The notes under the pieces: generated by a model
Database searches by the model: none
The model's input: only the letters and a program-made list of their open reading frames with translations
Told to the model about the DNA's origin: nothing
Part shown: positions 1 to 8,477 of the stretch, in pieces
How the letters are laid out: every line of letters starts with the position of its first letter
Position numbering within the stretch: the stretch's first letter is position 1
Position numbers and translations under genes: made by a program
NCBI GenBank assembly: GCA_046154645.1
Contig: JBJXDZ010000146.1
Span: forward strand, 16,493 to 80,492
Direction of reading: 5' to 3'
Source of the DNA: Ga0077555 sp046154645
GTDB lineage: Bacteria; Pseudomonadota; Alphaproteobacteria; Rhizobiales; Hyphomicrobiaceae
DNA: 64,000 nt

Positions 1-1
1 C

Positions 2-433
2 CGCCGCAATGTCAGCGACTACGGCCTGCAAGACCGCATCACGCTCATCCAATCCGATCTCTTCGCGGGCCTCGGCGACACCCGGTTCGATCTCATCCTC
101 TCGAACCCGCCTTATGTCACCGAAGCCGCCGTCATGGCCTTTCCACCCGAATACGGTGCCGAGCCACGCCTCGCCCATGCCGGTGGCGCCGACGGCATGG
201 ATCTGGTCCGCCGCATCCTGGCCGGCGGCGGCCGCCATCTCGAACCTGACGGCGCGCTGATCGTCGAGGTCGGCCAAGGCCGCGCCGCGCTGGAAGCCTC
301 GCACCCCAAGCTTCCGTTCCTCTGGCTCGACACCGAGGACTCGATCGCCGAAGTGTTTGCGCTCGATGCCGAGCACCTCACGCCGGTCAAGACGGCACCA
401 AAACCTCCCAGCCGCCGCAAGAGCGGCCATTGA
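2..433 (+). CDS. prmB: Ribosomal protein L3 glutamine methyltransferase PrmB, 3' part
   Basis: C-terminal 143 residues of a SAM-dependent N5-glutamine methyltransferase; the start lies before the window. The NPPY signature that holds the substrate glutamine is at residues 35–38 of the visible part. It is followed by a GADGMDLVRRIL stretch and a VEVGQGR strand near the end, typical of the HemK/PrmB group. The region after NPPY (FPPEYGAEPRLAHAGG) is closer to PrmB, which modifies L3, than to PrmC, which modifies release factors; that choice is from remembered family patterns. The last residues are basic (PPSRRKSGH) and look like an ordinary tail. Confidence 0.88.
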   Translation, partial: RRNVSDYGLQDRITLIQSDLFAGLGDTRFDLILSNPPYVTEAAVMAFPPEYGAEPRLAHAGGADGMDLVRRILAGGGRHLEPDGALIVEVGQGRAALEASHPKLPFLWLDTEDSIAEVFALDAEHLTPVKTAPKPPSRRKSGH

Positions 434-748
434 GGAAATTCATCACGACCATCACGGATACTCGCTTTCGCGGAGCCGAGCTTCTGCCGTAACCTGCCCG
501 GATCGACGATGCTGGAGGTGTTTCCCCAGGCCGTGGATTACGCCCACGTCCCCCTCCCATCAGGGGAGGGGGCAGGGGTGGGGTGGGGACGCAATGCGTG
601 TTTCGAGAGAGTCGCACCAAGTTCGATCCCCCCACCCCCAACCCCTCCCCACGAGGGGGAGGGGAGAGAATTCGCGAGTGTTTCAAGACCCGTGGAAACT
701 GCCCTACGCTTCTCAGCCATGCTAACCCAAACTCGAGCGGAGATCCCG
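434..748. other. Intergenic region dominated by palindromic repeats
   Basis: 315 bases without a convincing gene between prmB and the aminotransferase-like gene. Most of it is a pair of inverted C/G-rich repeats, listed separately. Open frames across it have low-complexity proline/glycine translations and are produced by the repeats. Confidence 0.7.
550..667. repeat. REPIN-like pair of inverted palindromic repeats (pair 1)
   Basis: Copy A (550–589) has the form CCCCTCCCATCAGGGGAGGGG followed by a CAGGGGTGGGGTGGGGA arm. Copy B (627–667) is the same unit in the opposite orientation, with the G/C arm CCCCACCCCCAACCCC followed by CTCCCC-acga-GGGGGAG. Each unit forms a small hairpin and the two together form a larger cruciform. 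The same unit recurs at 3175–3317, also as an inverted pair, so it is a dispersed element. Confidence 0.8.
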
Positions 749-1897
749 ATGCTCGCTTCCCAACGTGGCCTTTTCGATATCCCCCGCGACGTCTGCTATT
801 TCAATGCCGCGGGCTGGAGCCCGATCCCGCTCAAAACACAGGAAGCCGGTCGCGCCGCCGTCGCCCGCAAGGGCCAGCCCTGGAAGCTCGCCGCCTCCTT
901 CGGCAACGAGCAGTACGAACGCACCCGCAGCGCTGCCGCCCGCCTCATCAATGCCGATGCCAGCGACATCGCCCTGATCCCATCAATCGGCTACGGCGTC
1001 GCCTCGGCCGCCAAGATCGTGACGGTGCCCAAAGGCAGCCGCGTCATTGTGCTGGAAAACGATCACTCTTCGCCCGTGCTTGAATGGATCAGCCGCGCCG
1101 AGGCCCAGGGCTTCACCGTCGACACCGTGCCACAACCTGCCGATGGCGACTGGACGTCGGCCGTGCTCGCCACCATCGACCGCGCCGGCGCCCCGCCCGT
1201 CGGCATCGTCTCGATCTCGTCGGTGCATTGGTCGGACGGCGGCCTCATTGATGTCGATGCGGTGGCCAAGGCCGTGCGTCGCCAGGGCGCCCTGTTCCTC
1301 ATCGACGCCACGCACGGCGCTGGCGTGCTCGCCATGGACGTGACGACGCTCGATCCCGACTTCGTGCTGTTCCCGACCTACAAGTGGCTGCTTGGACCTT
1401 ACGGCCGCGCCTTCATGTATGTCGCCAAGCGGCATCAGGACGGCATACCGCTGGAGCAGACCTCGCCGGCACGGCGTGGCGTCAAAGCCGAGCAGGCCGT
1501 CTACTTCGAGGACATGCGATACTTGCCCGATGCGCGCCGCTTCGACATGGGCGAGCGCGATCATTTCATTTCCATGGAGATGGCCGCCATCGGCATGGAG
1601 ATGATGGCCGCGTGGGGGCCTGCCGCCGTCGTGGCGCGCCTGTCGGCGATCACCTCAGGCATCGCCGCCGGTCTCGCCGACGCGCCGGTCACCGTGCATC
1701 GCGCCGCTTATCGCGCCCCCCATGTCCTGAGCCTCGGCTTCAAAGGCGGTATGCCGAAGGGTCTCGTCGAGGCACTCGCCACCGACGGCATCTACGTGGC
1801 GCCGCGTCTTGGCCGCATGCGCATCTCGCCGCACGTCTACAATGACGAGGAAGACGTGGCCCGCTTCGTGGCAACGCTGAAGCGGCGCTTGGGGTGA
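749..1897 (+). CDS. Class V aminotransferase-like PLP-dependent enzyme
   Basis: A 382-residue fold-type I PLP enzyme of the class V aminotransferase/cysteine desulfurase/isopenicillin-epimerase group. The cofactor-binding aspartate is D186 in LIDATHGAG, and the Schiff-base lysine is K212 in FPTYKWLLGPYG. The substrate is not predictable; the group includes desulfurases, epimerases and kynureninase-like lyases. The reading frame stays open upstream, but that part runs through the palindromic repeats. The ATG at 749 has a GAGCGGAG Shine-Dalgarno-like stretch a few bases upstream; an ATG at 719 is an alternative. It faces the convergent acetamidase gene across a hairpin repeat. Confidence 0.8.
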   Translation: MLASQRGLFDIPRDVCYFNAAGWSPIPLKTQEAGRAAVARKGQPWKLAASFGNEQYERTRSAAARLINADASDIALIPSIGYGVASAAKIVTVPKGSRVIVLENDHSSPVLEWISRAEAQGFTVDTVPQPADGDWTSAVLATIDRAGAPPVGIVSISSVHWSDGGLIDVDAVAKAVRRQGALFLIDATHGAGVLAMDVTTLDPDFVLFPTYKWLLGPYGRAFMYVAKRHQDGIPLEQTSPARRGVKAEQAVYFEDMRYLPDARRFDMGERDHFISMEMAAIGMEMMAAWGPAAVVARLSAITSGIAAGLADAPVTVHRAAYRAPHVLSLGFKGGMPKGLVEALATDGIYVAPRLGRMRISPHVYNDEEDVARFVATLKRRLG

Positions 1898-1937
1898 AGC
1901 GCGCGCGGTCGCGGGCTTGGCAATGCTCTTGCTCGTA

Positions 1938-2020
1938 GGTTGGATCAAGCCCTGCACGTCGCGCGACCCAACATATCCTGTTTGCGCCGTCGTTGGGTCG
2001 CGCAAGAGCTTGACCCAACC
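1938..2020. repeat. Long inverted repeat / hairpin between convergent genes
   Basis: The arm GGTTGGATCAAGC (1938–1950) pairs with GCTTGACCCAACC (2008–2020) with one mismatch. An inner arm CGCGCGACCCAAC (1960–1972) pairs with GTTGGGTCGCG starting at 1992. A further CGCGACCCAA copy follows near 2028–2037. The structure lies between two convergent genes and could end transcription on both strands, but the GTAGGTTGGGTCAAGC / GTCGCGC motif is also related to fragments near 3360 and 63777–63990, so it is probably a dispersed repeat. Confidence 0.7.
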
Positions 2021-2057
2021 TTGCCCGCGCGACCCAATATCGCCTCACGCCACAGTC

Positions 2058-2999
2058 TCAGGCCAGATAGCGCTTCTCCAGCATGCAGTGGCAGCCGTTG
2101 TTGCCATTGACGAGCTGCGTCACGCGCAAATCGGCGGCGAGGCTGCACAGCATGTAGGCGTCTTCGCGCGACAAATTCTTGCGCTCGCAGATCAGCGCAA
2201 TCATCTCGCGCAGCGCGATCTTCGCGGCCTGATCGAGATCGGGATCGAACGCCATCGTGATCGCATGCGTCGGTGTCTCGGCGCGGGGCCACACCAGCTT
2301 GCGGCCCTTGCGCAGCGTCAGCTTGAACGTGCCCGTCAACGCCGTCTCGATCGCGGTCACGCACACCTCGCCGTCGCCCTGCGCGCCGTGACCATCGCCA
2401 CAGGAGAAGTTGGCGCCCGGCACATGCACCGGCAGCATCAGCTTGGTGCCAGCCACCAACTCCTTGTTGTCGAGATTGCCGCCATGCTTGTTCGGCGGCA
2501 GCGACGACACCATGCCCCAGGCCGGCGGCGGCGCCACGCCCATGACTCCGAAGAAGGGCCGCAGCGGCACCTCCGCGCCCCATGAGAGCGTGCCGACCAT
2601 GCGTTGCCGATCGAGCGGAATGTGCACGATGCGCACAGCATCAAACTCACCCGGCAGCGCCCCGGCGAGCGGCCGGATGGCGTTGTAGCCCCAGTCCTGG
2701 CGCAGCTCGATCTTCTCGATATCGATTTCCAGCGTGTCGCCGGGCATCGCTCCCTTCACCGCCACGGGCCCCGTCAACAGGTGGCCCGGCAGCTTGCGTG
2801 GCACCTTGGCGTGGATCTCCGGCAACTCGGGCGGCAGTGCGAAACCTGAGCCCACTTTCGGCATCACGTCCTGTGCGCCGGACAGCGTCTCGATGGTGAT
2901 GCGATCGCCGCTGTCAATGGTCAGCACCGGCGGCACGGCAGCATCGAAGTAACCCCAATGAATGGTCGACGGCGTCGATTTCAGCGTGTGGTCGGTCAT
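2058..2999 (-). CDS. Acetamidase/formamidase family protein
   Basis: A 313-residue member of the FmdA/AmdA family, which hydrolyses short amides such as formamide or acetamide to ammonia and the acid; cytoplasmic, with no signal peptide. Family features include HWGYFDAAVPPVLTIDSGD near the start, the GPVAVKGAMPGDTLEIDI strand, the PFFGVMGVAPP block and the metal-site region FSCGDGHGAQGDGEVC. The length fits the family. The start at 2999 is supported by a GAGGAG ribosome site about nine bases upstream; an in-frame ATG at 3071 adds 24 non-conserved residues. The exact amide is unknown. It may supply nitrogen from nitriles or amides together with the nearby amidohydrolases. Confidence 0.87.
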   Translation of the reverse strand: MTDHTLKSTPSTIHWGYFDAAVPPVLTIDSGDRITIETLSGAQDVMPKVGSGFALPPELPEIHAKVPRKLPGHLLTGPVAVKGAMPGDTLEIDIEKIELRQDWGYNAIRPLAGALPGEFDAVRIVHIPLDRQRMVGTLSWGAEVPLRPFFGVMGVAPPPAWGMVSSLPPNKHGGNLDNKELVAGTKLMLPVHVPGANFSCGDGHGAQGDGEVCVTAIETALTGTFKLTLRKGRKLVWPRAETPTHAITMAFDPDLDQAAKIALREMIALICERKNLSREDAYMLCSLAADLRVTQLVNGNNGCHCMLEKRYLA

Positions 3000-3495
3000 G
3001 GCGGCGGTCTCCTCGCGGTTAACGGCCAGACTGCACCACCACTTTGCCGAGGGGAAGTGCCGGACGTGCACGAACTCCGTGCAGCCCTGCTAAGCCTCGC
3101 CGCCGATCCGCCAGCCGTAAGTCGGTTCAACTTCCATTAGCGCCAACCTTGAAGCGCGAACTCGCCACTTGTTACCCCCTCCCATCAGGGGGGGGTTAGG
3201 GGTGGGGTGTCGAGCTTGGAGCCAGGATAGCCGTGAAAACCGCGTTTCTGCATGCGAACCCAGACATGCGTCGTTGATCATCTCCCCACCCCTAACCCCT
3301 CCCCGCTGGGGAGGAGGATGCGCAAGCTGCACATGATTTGAGCAATGAAGGCGTGCATGGGATCAAGCCCTGAGCTTGCGCGACCCGGCAGCTGATTCTG
3401 GACTTACATGGGGGAGGCTGAGCATATGATGTCGGCATGCGCGCTCCACCACAGAGCCAGCACGCGACTCCACGGCAAATTCCAAGAGGCATGTG
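3000..3495. other. Intergenic region with repeats
   Basis: About 500 bases between divergent genes. It contains the second inverted repeat pair (3175–3317) and a single GATCAAGCCCTGAGCTTGCGCGACCC fragment near 3361 that resembles the hairpin repeat at 1938–2020. No convincing gene is visible. Promoters for both flanking genes must lie here but I cannot place them. Confidence 0.6.
3175..3317. repeat. REPIN-like pair of inverted palindromic repeats (pair 2)
   Basis: Copy A' (3175–3209) reads CCCCCTCCCATCAGGGG, then a GTTAGGGGTGGGGTG arm. Copy B' (about 3281–3317) is the reverse orientation, TCTCCCCACCCCTAACCCC then CTCCCCGCTGGGGAGGAGG. The unit is the same as in pair 1 at 550–667. The two pairs bracket the aminotransferase and acetamidase genes. 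Confidence 0.8.
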
Positions 3496-4098
3496 ATGGC
3501 TTACATGATCGGAACTAGCTTCGAGCATCCTTACGACGAATACGTTCTGCATTTTGTCGACAGCTCTGATGCGCTGAAGGCCTTTTTCCAGAGCACGCCA
3601 CCCCATCCCGGCACGATGGTTGACTCTTCCTGGACAAATGGCGCCACGATACCTGCCGACGTTGTACCCAAGCAGGTCCGGATTACTGAAGGACCGGACC
3701 GGTTCTACGATTGGCACTCAGTCGGGAGCGCCAATCTCGTTAGCCAAGCCTTCAAGGATGTCTTCGATTCCTTGGCCAAAGGTCAGCAGCAGTTCTTTCC
3801 GGTTGACGTATTCTATAAGACCGGCGAGCCCGCGCCAGGCGCTTATTATCTATTCAATGTGCCAAACGTCATCGACTCTATCGTACCAGAAAGGAGCAAC
3901 TTAGAGCCGTTTGGCCATTCTTATTTGGGCAAAGAAGGCCCATGGCAAGTTGAATTGAGTGTGGCCAAAATTGGATCGCTGAGCGCCTGGGTCGAAATGC
4001 GTTATCCTTTCCAGTTCGTGTCTGATCGCACGGCGGCAGCCCTGCGCGCGCGCCAGCTCAAGGGCTTCCGCTTATTCGATTACTGCTCCGAGGCGTGA
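3496..4098 (+). CDS. Possible orphan DUF1629/Imm11-like immunity protein
   Basis: A 200-residue cytoplasmic protein with no signal peptide or membrane segment. The central pattern FFPVDVFYKTGEPAPGAYYLFNVPNVIDSIVPERS resembles the DUF1629 (Imm11) family of polymorphic-toxin immunity proteins, which typically have a YYxLNxxxxVDxxDxxxS core; this is a pattern judgement, not a database match. Base composition is visibly more AT-rich than its neighbours, which suggests transfer. No toxin gene is adjacent. An AAGAGG site precedes the ATG at 3496; a GTG at 3493 is equally possible. It sits just after a repeat pair. Function otherwise unknown. Confidence 0.5.
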   Translation: MAYMIGTSFEHPYDEYVLHFVDSSDALKAFFQSTPPHPGTMVDSSWTNGATIPADVVPKQVRITEGPDRFYDWHSVGSANLVSQAFKDVFDSLAKGQQQFFPVDVFYKTGEPAPGAYYLFNVPNVIDSIVPERSNLEPFGHSYLGKEGPWQVELSVAKIGSLSAWVEMRYPFQFVSDRTAAALRARQLKGFRLFDYCSEA

Positions 4099-4485
4099 GA
4101 TACGGCATCGCCAGCCTCACACAGTGCCGGTCGTTGGTGGAACTGTGATCAATTATGTCACCTGTCCTTGTGACCGGAACGCACTGCAGGAGGTAGCGGA
4201 AACACTTGGTTGTCTACCGCAGAGATCGCTGTTCGCGGGGGGGACGATTGGCAAAAGGCCTCGCGCACGCTCAGGGAGGCTCAGGCAGCGCGGTCGGCCA
4301 TGTCCTGGCTACCCCTGGTGCGGCCGAGGTGACGCAGCCTGCCGGCGCGCTCGTACGTGAGTTAACCTTGTTTCCGCGGCAATAGGGTAAATTTCGCGCG
4401 ACAAGAGGCACAGCCACCAAGTCCACGCCGGCAAGGTCAGCCAGCAGGCTAAAGCTGCCATTTGCCGCCCTTCCTCTTTCCCCCA
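4099..4485. other. Intergenic region, nothing recognised
   Basis: About 390 bases between two convergent genes. Short open frames are present but have no ribosome site or recognisable protein pattern. No clear hairpin terminator was found. Confidence 0.5.
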
Positions 4486-5808
4486 TCACACCGCAATCGC
4501 CTCAGCCTGAGCCAGGAAGCGGCGGTTGGGGGCGCTTTCGGGGCGCAGTGCCAGACGCTCGTGCGCCAGCGCCATGGCCACGTCGCGCAGGCCCGCCCGG
4601 GTCGCTGCCTCGGTCAGGGTCCAGTCCATGACGTCGCGCTGCGCGTGGCTGCCGCCCATCTTCCACAGATCATAACGCGCGGGCAGCAGGTGCTCGACGG
4701 CGTCGGCATAGGCGCCCGCATGGAAAGCTGCGAGGCCCTGCACGGCGGGCAAGCCGATATCGCGATAGATGGCCGCCGACTCCGCGCCCTCGTTGACCGT
4801 GCGGCGCATGCCAGTCAATAGCCGCTCGACCTCGGCACCAGAACCGGCGCGGATCGCGGTCATGGCGGCGTGAATATCGGCGAAGACGCACAAGCGACCG
4901 TCGGCGTGATCCTTCCACAGCGCCGCCAGTTGTTGCCAGCGAGCGCCCGCATCAATGCCAAGCAGCTCCAGCCGCCATAGCAGCGCCGAAGCGTTGGTCA
5001 GGCTGATGCCAGCCGGCCGCTGCGTCGTGACAAGCGGGCCGTCGTAGGTGGCAAGCGCGGCGTCGTACTGGCCAAGCTCGACGTGGAACAGCGCCTTGTG
5101 CCACCAGATGTGGGCGCGGTTGGCGTTTTCCGGCGCCGACCACAGGGGCTCGCGGTCGGCCATCCAGGCGAGGCCATCGTCGGGACGCCCGGTCATCTCC
5201 ATCACGTGCGAGACGGCGTGATGCGGCCAGTAGCCGTGCGGCTCCAGTTCGGCGGCGGCCCGCGAGACGTCCTCGGAGCGCTGGTAGTTGCCGGCTTCTT
5301 CCAGGCCGAAGCCGTAGAATGAAAGCAGGATGCCATAGCCCGGCTGCGACTTCGACCAGCGTGGCAGCGCGCGGGCCGAGCGATCGCGCACCCAATGGAA
5401 ACGGCCCTGGAAGGCATCGAGCAACATCGCCGCATAATGTGCCATGAGATCACACGGCTGGCGCATCAGGTGCGTGTCGAGAATGGCGGTGGCGGCGGCG
5501 CGATGGCCTTCGACGGCATGGGTGAGCGCCGCCATGTGCACGCGTTCGCGCTCGTTCAGGGGCAGCGCCGCCGCGGTTTCCATCAGGGCCCGCGCCGTGG
5601 CGACCATGATGGCGTCGTTGGCGAGCGCAAACACCCAGGCCTTGCCGATGTGGCCCATGGCGAACGGCGGCGCGGCTTTGCGGGCGGCCTCGAACAGCGC
5701 CACCGTATCGCCATAGGCCAAGGCGAAAGCGCGCACGGCCTGGTCGTAGAGATCTGCGGCCTCCGCGGTCGCGCCGCTCAGTGCCAGCCCCTGGGCATCC
5801 CGAATCAT
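4486..5808 (-). CDS. TTC38-type tetratricopeptide repeat protein
   Basis: A 440-residue, almost entirely alpha-helical protein rich in alanine-spaced repeats, resembling the tetratricopeptide protein 38 (TTC38) family found in bacteria and animals. Family-like segments are a PPFAMGHIGKAW helix pair near the start, the conserved HYAAMLLDAFQGRFHWVRDR block, and PHGYWPHHAVSHVMEMTGR in the middle. No signal peptide or transmembrane helix is seen. The biochemical role of the family is not established; a protein-interaction scaffold is likely. The start at 5808 follows a GAGGCG site; an upstream in-frame ATG at 5853 has no ribosome site. It is divergent from an amidohydrolase across a 220-base promoter region. 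Confidence 0.8.
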   Translation of the reverse strand: MIRDAQGLALSGATAEAADLYDQAVRAFALAYGDTVALFEAARKAAPPFAMGHIGKAWVFALANDAIMVATARALMETAAALPLNERERVHMAALTHAVEGHRAAATAILDTHLMRQPCDLMAHYAAMLLDAFQGRFHWVRDRSARALPRWSKSQPGYGILLSFYGFGLEEAGNYQRSEDVSRAAAELEPHGYWPHHAVSHVMEMTGRPDDGLAWMADREPLWSAPENANRAHIWWHKALFHVELGQYDAALATYDGPLVTTQRPAGISLTNASALLWRLELLGIDAGARWQQLAALWKDHADGRLCVFADIHAAMTAIRAGSGAEVERLLTGMRRTVNEGAESAAIYRDIGLPAVQGLAAFHAGAYADAVEHLLPARYDLWKMGGSHAQRDVMDWTLTEAATRAGLRDVAMALAHERLALRPESAPNRRFLAQAEAIAV

Positions 5809-6028
5809 GTTGCCGCGCCTCGTGTTCTGCCGGTTTTTTCCTGCCGGCCTCAAGGATAACCCATATGCCCAACAGGTCGTCCAGCCTCATTATGGCGCAC
5901 AGCTCCGCTCGGATGTCCCGCTCGCCTGCGCGTTTCGCCCGCCACTGCAACTGTCCAATGGCGCCAGGGCAGCCCGCACGTTAACGTCCCCGCATAGGTG
6001 CCACGGCGCAACGCGAGGGAGAGTGCCC

Positions 6029-6838
6029 ATGCAGGTCATCGATGCACAAGTCCATCTATGGACCAAGGGCGCGACGTTGCCGCCGCACCGTGCGACGCCC
6101 TATCTCGTCGACGAATGCCTGCGCGACATGGCTGCAGCCGGTGTCGACGCGGCGCTGCTGCATCCGCCGAGCTGGGATCCGGACTCCATTGCCCAAGCCG
6201 AGGACGCGGCGCGAACGCATCCCAAGCGCTTCGCCATTCTCGGTCATTTCCCGCTCGACGCGCCCGAGAGCCGGACAGCGATCACCACTTGGAAGCAGCG
6301 GCCGGGCATGCTCGGCCTGCGCTTTGCCTTCATGCGGGCGAACCAGCTCCAGCAGCTCAACGACGGCACCATCGACTGGTTGTGGCCGGCGGCGGAGAAG
6401 GCGGGCATTCCCATAGCCTTGCTGGTGCCGGACCACATGCCGTTGATCAGCACCGTCGCCGCGCGGCATCCCGGTCTCAAGCTGATGATCGATCACATGG
6501 GCACGCTGCGCGGCGCCAAGGGCGATGCGGCCTTCCCCAAGATGCACGAGTTGGTGGCACTGGCCCGTTATCCCAACGTCGCCGTCAAGCTGACCGGCGG
6601 GCCATTTTATGCCGATGATGCCTATCCCTTCCGCTCGCTGCACAAGCATTATCGCGCCATGTACGATGCTTACGGCGCACGCCGGGTCTTCTGGGGCACG
6701 GATATCACCAAGATGCCGTGCTCGTGGAAGGACTGCGTGACCCACTTCCGCGACGAGATCGACTGGATCCCACCCGCCGACAAGACGCTGATCATGGGAC
6801 AAGCCCTGTGCGATTGGATTGGCTGGAAGCGCGGTTGA
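6029..6838 (+). CDS. Amidohydrolase family 2 (metal-dependent TIM-barrel hydrolase)
   Basis: A 269-residue amidohydrolase-2 family protein, a class containing lactonases, decarboxylases and amide hydrolases. It begins VIDAQVHLW, where the usual first metal histidine of the DxHxH motif is Gln, a variant common in one large subfamily. Further ligands are likely in MIDHMG (about residue 155) and in YGARRVFWGTDI near the end, where the aspartate is catalytic. The start at 6029 follows a GAGGGAGAG site, which excludes a longer upstream frame. It precedes a 2-hydroxyacid dehydrogenase by 61 bases on the same strand, so the two are probably co-transcribed. Substrate unknown. Confidence 0.82.
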   Translation: MQVIDAQVHLWTKGATLPPHRATPYLVDECLRDMAAAGVDAALLHPPSWDPDSIAQAEDAARTHPKRFAILGHFPLDAPESRTAITTWKQRPGMLGLRFAFMRANQLQQLNDGTIDWLWPAAEKAGIPIALLVPDHMPLISTVAARHPGLKLMIDHMGTLRGAKGDAAFPKMHELVALARYPNVAVKLTGGPFYADDAYPFRSLHKHYRAMYDAYGARRVFWGTDITKMPCSWKDCVTHFRDEIDWIPPADKTLIMGQALCDWIGWKRG

Positions 6839-6899
6839 TGCAGCCGCACCCGATCTGCGTGCGCTCGCCGATGGGCGCCAACACAAGGATTGCCCATCC

Positions 6900-7886
6900 G
6901 TGAATGAACCTCTCCTCCTCGTCACCCTCGAGGCCAATGCCGCGGCGCGTGCCGTCATCGCGGCCGGTGCCGGCCCGGATACGCGTGTGGTCTACCTGGC
7001 CGATCTCCCAGAGGTGGACAGGGCCGCAGCGTTATCGCAAGCGTGCGTCGTGCTGGCGCGGAACACGGCCAAGGAGTTACGAACTGGCGAAGCCGCTCTG
7101 TTGCAATCAGCGCGCCTCATTCAGTTCGTCACGGCGGGCGTCGACTACATTCCGCTCCGTGACCTGCCGCTGGAGTTGCCCGTGTCCAGCAATGGTGGCG
7201 CCTATTCTGAGCCGATGGCGGAGCACGCCCTCGCCATGGCGCTGACAGCGCTGAAGCGGCTGCCGATCGAGCATGCCAAGCTCACGGCCGGCACCTTCGA
7301 TCAGTTCAAGCCGAACCGCATGCTGGCCGGGACCACCTGCGGCATTCTCGGTTTCGGTGGCATCGGTGTCGCCACCGCCCGTCTCATGCGGGCACTCGGC
7401 GTCAAGGTGCACGCCATCAACCGGCGGGGCGCCACCGACGAGCCCGTCGATTGGATCGGCAATACGGCGGATCTGGATGCGATGCTCGCCGCGTCCGATA
7501 TTCTGGTGCTGAGCTTGCCATTGACGCCGGCGAGCCGTGGCTTGATCGGTCAGCGGGAGCTGTCGCTCATGAAACCGGACGCCATCCTGATCAACATGGC
7601 GCGCGGCGAGATCGTCGACGAGGCCGCACTCTTTGCGCACCTGCAGGCGAAACCGGCCTTCACGGCCTGCATCGACGCCTGGTGGATCGAGCCGGTGCGG
7701 CATGGCCAGTTCCGCATGGATCACCCGTTTCTCAGTTTGCCCAACGTCATCGCCTCGCCGCACAACTCGGCGTCAGTTTCAGGCTGGCGCGATGTCGCCA
7801 TGCGCCGCGCCATGGCCAACGCCCGCCGCGCACTGGAGGGAGATGCGCCGCAGTTTCTCGTGCCGCCTGAGGATCGCATGATGTGA
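6900..7886 (+). CDS. D-isomer-specific 2-hydroxyacid dehydrogenase
   Basis: A 328-residue NAD(P)-dependent 2-hydroxyacid dehydrogenase. The Rossmann motif GFGGIGVATARLMRALG is central. The catalytic arginine lies in NMARGEIVDE, followed by an acidic residue in the WWIEPV region and the catalytic histidine in ASPHNSASVSGW. The second half is typical of glyoxylate/phosphoglycerate-type members, while the N-terminal substrate domain is divergent, so the substrate is not predictable. The chosen start is GTG at 6900, preceded by AAGGA; the longer frame upstream overlaps the amidohydrolase end. It probably forms a two-gene unit with that amidohydrolase. Confidence 0.84.
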   Translation: MNEPLLLVTLEANAAARAVIAAGAGPDTRVVYLADLPEVDRAAALSQACVVLARNTAKELRTGEAALLQSARLIQFVTAGVDYIPLRDLPLELPVSSNGGAYSEPMAEHALAMALTALKRLPIEHAKLTAGTFDQFKPNRMLAGTTCGILGFGGIGVATARLMRALGVKVHAINRRGATDEPVDWIGNTADLDAMLAASDILVLSLPLTPASRGLIGQRELSLMKPDAILINMARGEIVDEAALFAHLQAKPAFTACIDAWWIEPVRHGQFRMDHPFLSLPNVIASPHNSASVSGWRDVAMRRAMANARRALEGDAPQFLVPPEDRMM

Positions 7887-7907
7887 CGCCGGCACCGTGG
7901 CTCAGCT

Positions 7908-8342
7908 TCAAACCGGCTCGGCGACGAACACCGGAATCAAGCGGCTGGTCTTCTGCTGGTAGTCGGCATAGGGCGGGTAGGCCGCAACGGCGAGTGCCCA
8001 CAGCCGCGCCCGCTCGCTCGCGTCCGTCACTTCGCGGGTACGCATCGGCTGGACGACGGCGAGATCGCGCAATTCCACGTTCGGATTGACGCGCAGATTG
8101 TGCACCCAGACCGGATCCTTCGGTGCGCCACCCACCGAGCCAACAAGCACGTAGGTGTTGCCGTCCTTGACCCGCATCAGTGGTGTTTTGCGGACAGCGC
8201 CGGTCTTGTTGCCGGTGTGCGTGAAAATGATGACGGGCAAACCGGTGTCGCGCAGCGTCGTGCCCTTGGTGCCATTGCTGCTCTCATACAACTCGACCTG
8301 CTCGCGCACCCAGTCGCGGGGGCTAGGAATGTAGGTGGCCAT
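7908..8342 (-). CDS. Nitroreductase/deazaflavin-dependent (Ddn-like) family protein
   Basis: A 144-residue split-barrel protein of the DUF385/Ddn family. Characteristic stretches are LPVIIFTHTGNKTGAVRKTPLM, where the KTG–K(T)PLM block contacts the cofactor phosphate, then GGAPKDPVWVHNLRVNPNVEL and a C-terminal ARLWALAVAAYPPYADYQ. In actinobacteria this family uses coenzyme F420; proteobacterial members may use F420 or flavin, and that cannot be decided here. It is convergent with the 2-hydroxyacid dehydrogenase, 21 bases apart. No F420-synthesis genes are in the window. Confidence 0.85.
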   Translation of the reverse strand: MATYIPSPRDWVREQVELYESSNGTKGTTLRDTGLPVIIFTHTGNKTGAVRKTPLMRVKDGNTYVLVGSVGGAPKDPVWVHNLRVNPNVELRDLAVVQPMRTREVTDASERARLWALAVAAYPPYADYQQKTSRLIPVFVAEPV

Positions 8343-8477
8343 GGGATGGTGCCTCTCGATGGTGGTCGCCAGCTCGGGTTGGCCAAGACTACGCCCCTTG
8401 ACGGTTGGGTGCCAGTCCTTGCCTATTCGTTGCTAAGGGCTGGGCGCTGAGGCCGGTCGAATCTGGGAGACGTGCGC

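Noticed and set aside
509..748. N-terminal extension of the aminotransferase-like protein
   Set aside because: The added residues are translations of palindromic repeats with Pro/Gly runs.
4124..4360. Possible 78-residue gene
   Set aside because: No ribosome site, arginine-rich ending, and no recognisable pattern.
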